A stretch of DNA of 44,453 bases, taken from contig SVOV01000019.1 of the NCBI GenBank assembly GCA_015066205.1, positions 1 through 44,453 of the forward strand. The letters run 5' to 3'. This document shows positions 16,547 through 23,797 of the stretch, piece by piece (the first letter of the stretch is position 1; every line of letters begins with the position of its first letter). The position numbers and the translations under genes are program-made. Source of the stretch: Oscillospiraceae bacterium. GTDB taxonomy: Bacteria; Bacillota; Clostridia; Oscillospirales; Acutalibacteraceae. The notes under the pieces were generated by a model, which did no database searches, was not told the DNA's origin, and saw only the letters and a program-made list of their open reading frames with translations.

Positions 16547-17864
16547 ACTCCGTTTTTATAATCAAAAAATGTTTTGTCTGAGAAGAAACAGCTCTTTTCG
16601 CATCGATACCGACACCGTCAACAAAAATCACACCGTTCTCATCAGCGATAACACATATTTTATTCCTTTTTTCTTTAGGAATCTTTAACTCATTAAAAAG
16701 TTTTTTCAATGTTTTTGAACAATGTCTGTCTGCAAAATGGAAGACATCACCGTTTCTACGGCTTCTTACTGTCAGAATATCACATATTTTTTCTGCATCA
16801 GCAGAAAAAACAGTATTCCCGTCCGCACAGTCAGTGTCGGAAATTCCGATAGTCAGACCGTTAATGCAAACAGTTTCATTTTTACAGTCTGCTTTAGTAA
16901 ACGCTCTTTCGGGAAGTATCTCTTCGGGAATATTTTGCCGTTCCGCAAAAAGAAATCTTCCGTCAGAACTTATTTTCTTATTTCCGGGTAAAACGATTGA
17001 AAATCTGCTGCCGCAGTTACTTAATATAAAATCAATATGCTTTGCTTCGTAATCACAGCAATTGTTCTTCAGAAATACCGTAAGGATTCTTCGTAATAAT
17101 GCTTTATCAAGGAATTTAACAGCAGATATATCCAGCTTATCATCATTGATTCTGTCTTGTATCTCTTTGTCTGAAAGATCTGTAATATAGTCATTTTCAT
17201 CATTAAGAAGCCTAATACATCTTAATGCACTTTGTTCAAATGACGGATTAATACTCTTGAGCTCGGGAATAACCTTCAGTCTGTATTTATTCCTTGTATA
17301 TTCTTCCGTAAAATTCGTACTGTCATTAACATACAAAATTGCCTGATCTTCACAAAAGCGTTCAATCTCCTCTCTCGTAACATCTATAAGAGGCCTTATA
17401 ATGTTATCTCTTACGGGAGGAATTGAGCAAAGACCGCTGAGTCCGGAGCCTCTTGAGAGATTAATAAGAAAGGTTTCAATTCTGTCGCTTCCGGTGTGAG
17501 CAGTTGCTATTTTGTCAGCACCGAGAGAGTCAAAAAACTCATACCGCTTTTTTCTTGCGCAAAGCTCAATGCTCTCCCCTGACAGCTTTGCAATTTGCGG
17601 AATATCAAGTCTCAGAACCCTGATAGGTATATTGTGAGATTCACAGAAATCTACAGCAAAGCTTTCATCACGGTCAGCCTCAGCTCCGCGGATGCAATGA
17701 TTCAGATGAGCGGCTATTAGAGAAATACCGAGTTCATCTTTAAGTTCATTGAGAATATAAAGAAGCGATACAGAATCTGCGCCGCCGGAAAGACCGACAG
17801 CAACAGTTTCTCCGCTATTCAGCATATTGAATTGCTTGATTGTTGATAATACTTTAGCCTTCAT
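16530..17864 (-). CDS. tilS: tRNA(Ile)-lysidine synthase
   Basis: This 444-residue enzyme attaches lysine to C34 of tRNA-Ile2 (CAT anticodon), switching decoding from Met to Ile. The N-terminal PP-loop ATPase motif is VGLSGGADSVSLL (SGGADS at 26-31), with the family's HLNHCIRGAEADRDE and HTGSDRIETFLINLSRGSGLSGL motifs. The C-terminal half is the substrate-binding domain (ENDYITDLSDKEIQDR onward). The start ATG 17864 in MKAKVLSTIK lies inside the last codons of dnaB (11-nt overlap); a longer frame to 17972 would run deep into dnaB. It overlaps hpt by 17 nt. The presence of this gene means the genome has a tRNA-Ile(CAT), relevant to the CAT tRNA near 39 kb. Confidence 0.94.
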   Translation of the reverse strand: MKAKVLSTIKQFNMLNSGETVAVGLSGGADSVSLLYILNELKDELGISLIAAHLNHCIRGAEADRDESFAVDFCESHNIPIRVLRLDIPQIAKLSGESIELCARKKRYEFFDSLGADKIATAHTGSDRIETFLINLSRGSGLSGLCSIPPVRDNIIRPLIDVTREEIERFCEDQAILYVNDSTNFTEEYTRNKYRLKVIPELKSINPSFEQSALRCIRLLNDENDYITDLSDKEIQDRINDDKLDISAVKFLDKALLRRILTVFLKNNCCDYEAKHIDFILSNCGSRFSIVLPGNKKISSDGRFLFAERQNIPEEILPERAFTKADCKNETVCINGLTIGISDTDCADGNTVFSADAEKICDILTVRSRRNGDVFHFADRHCSKTLKKLFNELKIPKEKRNKICVIADENGVIFVDGVGIDAKRAVSSQTKHFLIIKTECGNNE

Positions 17865-19269
17865 CTGTCTTGTTCTCTTCGTAACAAGTATATAATGTAA
17901 ACTGTGGATTCCAGACCATCTTAACAGAGCCTGTGGGGCCGTGTCTGTTTTTCTGAACAAGAAGCTCAGCAATATTTACCTCAACATCAGAGGGAGCATC
18001 ATTTTGCTGCTGCTCCTGAGGTTTCTTTTCATCCTCTTTTTCACCTTTATAGTAGTCTTTTCTGTAAAGCATAACAACTATATCGGCATCCTGTTCAATA
18101 GAGCCCGATTCACGAAGATCGGCAAGCTGAGGCTTGTGAGATGTACCTCTGGCTTCAGTTCCTCGGGAAAGCTGTGCACAAACAACTACAGGAATCATAA
18201 GGTCTTTTGCCATAAGCTTAAGACTTCTCGTAATTTCAGTAACCTCCTGAACACGGTTTTCGGACTTTTTTGCAGACTGCATAAGCTGAAGATAATCAAT
18301 AAAGACGGCATCTACATTCTTAAGTCTCCTGCACCTTGCCTTCATTTCAGGAACGGTAATATTAGATGTATCGTCAAAATAAAGCTGAACATCAGCAAGA
18401 AATACACAGGCGGAGCTCAACCTCTCCCATTCCTTGGGAGTAAGATCTCCCTTTCTCATTTTCTGGGTGGGAATAAGTGCTTCTGTAGAAATTATTCTCT
18501 GAGCAAGCTGTTCCTTTGACATTTCAAGGGAAAAGAACAAAACCTTCTTTTTGGAGTAAACAGCTACATTTCTTGCCATTCTTAAAGTAAAGCTTGTCTT
18601 ACCCATAGCAGGTCTTGCACCGACAATAACAAGGTCAGATCTGTTAAGACCGTTACTCATTTTGTCAAAATCAGGGAAACCTGTGGGAAGCCCTTTGAAC
18701 TGATCCTTGTCTTCAGAATTCAGCTTATAAAGTGTATCGTAAACATCAGCAATAACATCACTGAGCTTTGACGGACCCGAAACAGTTTTTCCTTGTCTTA
18801 TTTCATAAATCCTCTGCTCGGCGTTATCAAGTATCTTATCAGCTTCGTTACCGGAATTCTCGGCAAGATCAATAATATCATTTGCAACACCAATAAGCGT
18901 TCTTATGTAAAACTTGTCCTTGAGAATCTTGCAATAAGACTCAACATTTGAGGTTGACGGGACTATCTGAGCTAACTGAAAAAGATATACCTTGCCGTCT
19001 TCATCACCTGAAAAAACTTTTTCAGTTTTAAGCATTTCAAGAATAAGCAAAGGATCAATAATACCTGATCCCGCTGCATCTATCGACAGCATTGCCATGT
19101 AAATGGCTTTATGCTGAGGAAGATAAAAATATTCTGGTCTGACGAGCATCGAAACTGTAGGAAAACACCCGGGATCTATAAGAATACTGCCGAGTATCGC
19201 CTGTTCGGCTTCAAGCGAAAAAACCTTTCTTGAGCCGTTTTCGACGCTGAGAGCATCTTTCTCTTTCAT
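17854..19269 (-). CDS. dnaB: Replicative DNA helicase DnaB (DnaC in Bacillus nomenclature)
   Basis: This 471-residue hexameric 5'-3' helicase of the replication fork has an N-terminal DnaB domain (residues 16-120, EQAILGSILIDPGCFP...), a linker and a RecA-like ATPase domain. Walker A is GARPAMGKT (217-225), Walker B is AVFIDYLQLM (about 310-320), and the arginine-finger region is QNRHGPTGSVKMVWNPQFTLY. An unusual short Glu/Gln-rich insert (KGEKEDEKKPQEQQQ) lies between LYRKDYY and VNIAELLVQKN. It starts 17 nt after rplI, the classic gdpP-rplI-dnaB order. Confidence 0.96.
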   Translation of the reverse strand: MKEKDALSVENGSRKVFSLEAEQAILGSILIDPGCFPTVSMLVRPEYFYLPQHKAIYMAMLSIDAAGSGIIDPLLILEMLKTEKVFSGDEDGKVYLFQLAQIVPSTSNVESYCKILKDKFYIRTLIGVANDIIDLAENSGNEADKILDNAEQRIYEIRQGKTVSGPSKLSDVIADVYDTLYKLNSEDKDQFKGLPTGFPDFDKMSNGLNRSDLVIVGARPAMGKTSFTLRMARNVAVYSKKKVLFFSLEMSKEQLAQRIISTEALIPTQKMRKGDLTPKEWERLSSACVFLADVQLYFDDTSNITVPEMKARCRRLKNVDAVFIDYLQLMQSAKKSENRVQEVTEITRSLKLMAKDLMIPVVVCAQLSRGTEARGTSHKPQLADLRESGSIEQDADIVVMLYRKDYYKGEKEDEKKPQEQQQNDAPSDVEVNIAELLVQKNRHGPTGSVKMVWNPQFTLYTCYEENKTDEG

Positions 19270-19286
19270 TTTTACACCCTTATTGA

Positions 19287-19727
19287 TTATTCACCGACAA
19301 CAATATAAATTTTTGCGGAAATGCCGGTATAGACCTTTACGGTACATTCAAATGTACCAAAGCTTCTGATATCCTCTACAACAATCTTCTTTTTATCAAT
19401 ATCAATATCAAAGGTCTTTTTGATCTGTTCTGCAATTTCCTTTGATGTAACAGAACCGAAAAGTCTGCCGTTTGCTCCGGCTTTAGCTGATATACGGAGA
19501 CTCTTGCCTTCAAGAGTCTTTGCAGCAGCTTCGGCATTTGCCTTTTCAACAGCAAGATGGTGAGCCTTTGACATTTCTCTGTTTTTGAGCTCATTCATAG
19601 CTGCAGCATCTGCAATAACTGCAATTTTTCTTGGTAAAAGGAAATTTTTTGCATAGCCGTCAGAAACATTGACAAGCTCGCCTTTCTTACCGAGGTCCTT
19701 TACATCCTGATTCAATATAACTTTCAT
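19287..19727 (-). CDS. rplI: 50S ribosomal protein L9
   Basis: This 146-residue ribosomal protein begins MKVILNQDVKDLGKKGELVNVSDGYAKNFL, an N-terminal domain that contacts 23S rRNA. A long connecting helix (about 40-75, Ala/Glu/Lys-rich) follows, then the C-terminal domain with GRLFGSVTSKEIAEQIKK. The length is normal. GGAGGT lies upstream. The neighbours are gdpP (21-nt gap) and dnaB (17-nt gap). Confidence 0.97.
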   Translation of the reverse strand: MKVILNQDVKDLGKKGELVNVSDGYAKNFLLPRKIAVIADAAAMNELKNREMSKAHHLAVEKANAEAAAKTLEGKSLRISAKAGANGRLFGSVTSKEIAEQIKKTFDIDIDKKKIVVEDIRSFGTFECTVKVYTGISAKIYIVVGE

Positions 19728-19748
19728 ATTTATACCTCCGTGGAAAAT

Positions 19749-21719
19749 TTACTGTATATAGGTTTTGGCATATTCATCCATATACCGATGAAGATCATTC
19801 AGCACATCTTCTAATTTGCCGTCTTTGATCTGACAGGCAGCCATACTCTGATGTCCGCCGCCGCCGAATTTTTCCATAATAAGCTGAACATTTATCTTGC
19901 CGAGAGAACGGGCAGAAATATAAACGGTATCAGCCCCCTCGGACACAACAAAGGATGCATCGACTCCGGCAATGGAAAGAAGCTCATCAGCAGTTTTTGA
20001 GGAAATAAGCCGTGATACATTACTGCCGTTTTCTGCAACAGCGACAGCGTATCTGTCATAAAATTTAGCAGTAGAAATCATTTTGCTGACAAGAATATTC
20101 TCTTCAACAGAAGCAGAGAAAAGCTTTTTGACTGTAACGGTATCAGCTTTACAATCCTTAAGATAAGCCGCAGCCTCAAAGGTCCTGACACCGACTCTCA
20201 ATGTATAATTCTTTGTATCGAGAATTATTCCTGAAAGAAGAGCCTCCGCTTCAACGGGAAGAAGCTTTGTTTTAGAGGGAGAATACTGTACGAGCTCCGC
20301 AACCATTTCACAGGCAGAAGAAGCATAGGGCTCAAGGAACTCCAGAACAGAATCCTCAATAAAATCGGGAGTTTTTCTGTGATGGTCAATAAGAATCTTA
20401 TTTTTACACATAGAAAGTATTCCCTGCGCTTCAACCAGCATTTTTCTCATAGTATCGGTAACAATAAGAAGAGAAGCTTCAGTAAATAATTCTTCCGATC
20501 TTTCGGGAGAAATGAATTCAATTTTAGCTTCGGATTTTTCCACAAGCTCTATAAGGGGCAACGCAAGGCTTGTTTTGCGATTAACAACTATGTAAGGCTT
20601 TTTACCGCAGGAATTAACTATAGCCGCAAGTCCGACAGCCGCACCTATTGCATCAAAATCGGAATAAGAATGTCCGCAAATAAATACATTTTCAGAATTA
20701 TCAATATATTCAAAGAGAGCAGAAGAAACATTTCGTGACTTTATCTTTCCTCTTTTTTCCTTTCTGCTTGTAGCACCGCCGAAGAATTCATATTTATCTC
20801 CTATCTTTACGGCAGCCTGATCACCGCCACGGCCCCGAGCCATGTCAAGAGCTTGTTTTGCACTGAGCTCACATTCTGTAAAGTCTTTTTCTTTACCTAC
20901 GCCTATAGAAAGTGTTATATCCATTTCCGTGTCATTGAACCTGAAGGCTCTGATCCTGTCAAGAATACTGAACTTATCGTCGATCAGGCCGTCAAGATTT
21001 TTAGCTTCTGTCAGGGCAAAGAATTTACCGTCGGAGAACTTACGAAAAACACATTTATTATCAAAAAGCCATTTTGTAATCTCTGTTTCGATTCCTGTAA
21101 CAACGGCATAATAATCTGCATGATCAAGAACATCTTCCGTCTGATCCAGAGAATCGATATTTATAATAAGAACAGCAGGTCTTGAAATGTTATATTCTTC
21201 TCTGATTTCCTTAAGTGCGGTATCCTCGGTGAAATACAGAGCAACCGTTTCGTCATTGAGTCTTGTTGAATAAACGGTATACTGTCTGCTTCCTGCCTTA
21301 AATTCGAAGGGGGCAACAGCTGAATCTGTGAGGAATTTCTGTGCATCAGGGAAAAGCTCTTTTATATCACTGCTTCCCTTTGACTCCATATCATCAATAA
21401 TTCTGTTATAAGCACGGTTAAACCATTCTATAACGCCGCTGTTGTTAACAATAACAAGAGGAAACGGGAATGAAGCAGTTCCCTCACCGAGCTCTCCGCT
21501 TTCAATGAGGAAGGCTTCAAAATTTTTCAGATACTCTTTTTTTCTGCTTGCAATTTTTGACAACCATTTAAGAGCAAATACGGCAACAGAAACAATAACA
21601 AGCAACTCGATAAAAGCAAGAAGCGGTGAAAATACAAAGGTAATAGCACTGATAAAAGTAGCAAGAAGTATCATTGCTACTGTAAAAGGATTATTTCTTA
21701 AAATATCTTTGTAATTCAC
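19749..21719 (-). CDS. gdpP: Cyclic-di-AMP phosphodiesterase GdpP (DHH/DHHA1)
   Basis: This 656-residue membrane enzyme hydrolyses c-di-AMP to pApA. It has two N-terminal transmembrane helices (about 13-32 and 35-52), a PAS-like domain (about 80-165), and a degenerate GGDEF-like domain (about 178-305) whose signature is lost (DHADYYAVVTG). The DHH domain starts near 343 with metal motifs GHSYSDFDAIGA (349-360), VTDTM, LIDHHRKTPD (444-450) and the DTKNY segment. The DHHA1 domain ends in GGGGHQSMAACQI. This is the standard GdpP/YybT architecture and length. It lies 23 nt after the RNase J gene, linking c-di-AMP turnover with mRNA decay in one operon. Confidence 0.95.
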   Translation of the reverse strand: MNYKDILRNNPFTVAMILLATFISAITFVFSPLLAFIELLVIVSVAVFALKWLSKIASRKKEYLKNFEAFLIESGELGEGTASFPFPLVIVNNSGVIEWFNRAYNRIIDDMESKGSSDIKELFPDAQKFLTDSAVAPFEFKAGSRQYTVYSTRLNDETVALYFTEDTALKEIREEYNISRPAVLIINIDSLDQTEDVLDHADYYAVVTGIETEITKWLFDNKCVFRKFSDGKFFALTEAKNLDGLIDDKFSILDRIRAFRFNDTEMDITLSIGVGKEKDFTECELSAKQALDMARGRGGDQAAVKIGDKYEFFGGATSRKEKRGKIKSRNVSSALFEYIDNSENVFICGHSYSDFDAIGAAVGLAAIVNSCGKKPYIVVNRKTSLALPLIELVEKSEAKIEFISPERSEELFTEASLLIVTDTMRKMLVEAQGILSMCKNKILIDHHRKTPDFIEDSVLEFLEPYASSACEMVAELVQYSPSKTKLLPVEAEALLSGIILDTKNYTLRVGVRTFEAAAYLKDCKADTVTVKKLFSASVEENILVSKMISTAKFYDRYAVAVAENGSNVSRLISSKTADELLSIAGVDASFVVSEGADTVYISARSLGKINVQLIMEKFGGGGHQSMAACQIKDGKLEDVLNDLHRYMDEYAKTYIQ

Positions 21720-21742
21720 AACAACACCTCCAAAAAAATGAT

Positions 21743-23692
21743 TTATGAAACGGGAAGAATGGTAACAAGAACAATGGGGGAACGGCGGGTCTTATCAAAA
21801 ATTGCCTTTGAAACTGTTTCCTTGAGCTTGATTTTCAAAGTATACATATCCATATTTACGCTTCTGACATAATCATATAACACCTTATGGCAATTTTTCT
21901 CAACAAGAGAAAGCAATTCATTATCGGTGCTTTCAAAAACGAAGCCTTTCGACTGAAAATCAAACTCACCTATAAGCTCACCCGTATAAGCATCAACAGC
22001 GGCAGATACAACAAAAACACCGTCTGTTGAAAGATTTTTTCTGTCGCGCAGAATAGATTTTGCGACATCACATACACCTGTACCGTCAACAAAGACTCGG
22101 CCGACAGGCACACTTGAGTTGGCATTTATATAAGATGATGTCATTTCAATTACTGAACCGAGCTCGGGAACAATAATGTTTTCGGGAGCAATTCCGACAC
22201 TGAGGGCTGTAAGCTCATGTCTTCTCAGGTGCTTCTGTTCTCCGTGAACGGGGATAAAATACTGTGGCTTGACAAGATTCAGAATTAGTTTTTGCTCTTC
22301 TTGCGCGGCATGACCCGACACATGGATTCCGAGACTCTTTTCGTAAATTACCTCAGCACCGAGCTTCATCAGCTCATTGATCGTATTTGCCACAGTCTTC
22401 TCGTTACCGGGAATGGGCGTCGCTGAAATAATAACAAAGTCATTACTGTCTATAGAAACCTTTTTATGGTCTCCCAATGCCATTCTTGACAATGCAGACA
22501 TCGGTTCTCCCTGACTGCCTGTAGTAATGATAACGACATCCTCATCACGGTAATTGCGAAGCTTATCAATGGGAAGAATAGTATTTTCCGAAACATGCAT
22601 ATAACCGAGATCGGTGCTTATTGCCGTAGCATTTTCAAGACTTCTTCCGGAAAGGAATATCTTTCTGCCTGATTTTTCAGAAGCGTCAATAATCTGCTGA
22701 ATTCTATGAATGTTTGAAGAGAAAGAAGCTACTATTATTCTCTTTCCCTGTGCCTTTCTGAAAAGGTTTTCAAGAGTTTCACCGACATTTTTTTCACTTG
22801 GAGTATATCCGCTTCTTTCGGAATTGGTTGAATCTGAAAGAAGACAAAGAACTCCCTCGTTACCGAGCTGTGCAAACCTTGCAAGGTCAATAACGCCTCC
22901 GTCAATGGGAGTATTATCGATCTTAAAGTCTCCGGTATGAATAATCACACCTGCTTCACATTTTACAGCAAAAGCAATAGCATCGGGAATCGAATGATTC
23001 ACATGAATTGCTTCAACACTGAATTCGCCGACTTCAACAACAGAGCCGGGCTTGATAACCTCAATGTGACACTTATTGTAAATTCTGTGTTCCTTTAACT
23101 TACCTGCAATAAGACCTGCTGTAAGACAAGTGCAGTATACAGGAATATTTACAGATTTCAGAAGATAAGGCAAACCGCCGATATGGTCTTCGTGAGCATG
23201 GGTTATAAAGATTCCCTTCACACGGTCTTTGTTGCGTTCAATAAAAGTGATATCGGGAAGGACATAATCAATACCCGGCATATCAGCATCAGGGAAAGAC
23301 ATACCGCAGTCAATAATGATTATTTCATCATTATATTCAAAAAGAGTAAGATTCTTTCCGATCTCATTGATACCGCCTAAAAACATTATTTTTACGGCAG
23401 CTTTTTTCTTATTGTATTTTCCGGGCTTTATGGATTCATAGCGGTTGAGAGACGATGTCATACCTGCTAAACTCTTCGGCGATTTTGTTTGTTTTTTATT
23501 CTTATTCTTAACCTGCTTTTCGTTTTTTGCTTTATAAGCTTCCTTTTCCTTAATAACTGTCTTTTCTTCCTTAATACTATGCTTTTTATCAGTTTTCTTA
23601 CTTACTGACTTCTTCTTATCTGATGTGTTCTTTTTGGTTGCAGACTGCGTATTTTTGCTGTTTTTATCAGCACTCTTTTTATTATTCTGCAT
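21743..23692 (-). CDS. rnj: Ribonuclease J with long Lys-rich N-terminal extension
   Basis: This 649-residue metallo-beta-lactamase/beta-CASP ribonuclease acts in 5'-3' mRNA decay and endonucleolytic processing. The core begins near residue 99 (AAVKIMFLGGINEIGKN). The zinc motif is HAHEDHIGGLP (165-175), and beta-CASP motifs include SGHAAQEEQKLILNLVKPQ and PVHGEQKHL. The C-terminal domain ends in LVTILPV. Known RNase J proteins are about 555 residues; the excess is residues 1-98, made almost entirely of Lys, Asn, Ser, Thr, Glu and Gln, probably disordered and able to bind RNA or ribosomes. GGAG lies 8 nt before the ATG. It is first in the superoperon, transcribed from the promoter at 23769-23797. 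Confidence 0.95.
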   Translation of the reverse strand: MQNNKKSADKNSKNTQSATKKNTSDKKKSVSKKTDKKHSIKEEKTVIKEKEAYKAKNEKQVKNKNKKQTKSPKSLAGMTSSLNRYESIKPGKYNKKKAAVKIMFLGGINEIGKNLTLFEYNDEIIIIDCGMSFPDADMPGIDYVLPDITFIERNKDRVKGIFITHAHEDHIGGLPYLLKSVNIPVYCTCLTAGLIAGKLKEHRIYNKCHIEVIKPGSVVEVGEFSVEAIHVNHSIPDAIAFAVKCEAGVIIHTGDFKIDNTPIDGGVIDLARFAQLGNEGVLCLLSDSTNSERSGYTPSEKNVGETLENLFRKAQGKRIIVASFSSNIHRIQQIIDASEKSGRKIFLSGRSLENATAISTDLGYMHVSENTILPIDKLRNYRDEDVVIITTGSQGEPMSALSRMALGDHKKVSIDSNDFVIISATPIPGNEKTVANTINELMKLGAEVIYEKSLGIHVSGHAAQEEQKLILNLVKPQYFIPVHGEQKHLRRHELTALSVGIAPENIIVPELGSVIEMTSSYINANSSVPVGRVFVDGTGVCDVAKSILRDRKNLSTDGVFVVSAAVDAYTGELIGEFDFQSKGFVFESTDNELLSLVEKNCHKVLYDYVRSVNMDMYTLKIKLKETVSKAIFDKTRRSPIVLVTILPVS

Positions 23693-23716
23693 ATTTACTC
23701 CTTTAATATATGTAAC

Positions 23717-23735
23717 ATCCGCAATTATTGCGGAT
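23717..23735 (-). promoter_or_regulatory. Inverted repeat in the RNase J 5' leader
   Basis: A perfect inverted repeat, ATCCGCAAT-T-ATTGCGGAT, lies between the probable transcription start (about 23762) and the rnj ribosome binding site. No U-run follows it, so it is not a normal terminator. It could be a protein operator or a leader hairpin that sets mRNA stability or RNase J autoregulation. Confidence 0.5.
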
Positions 23736-23768
23736 AAATGACGATTTTCCTGTAAAAGATATCACTTT

Positions 23769-23797
23769 ATAATACTACTTTTACCCCTCTTTGTCAA
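23769..23797 (-). promoter_or_regulatory. Consensus sigma-A promoter of the RNase J-FtsH superoperon
   Basis: On the minus strand, perfect TTGACA (23792-23797), a 17-bp spacer and TATTAT (23769-23774). The -35 lies inside the last codons of the upstream pyrophosphorylase gene. Confidence 0.82.
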
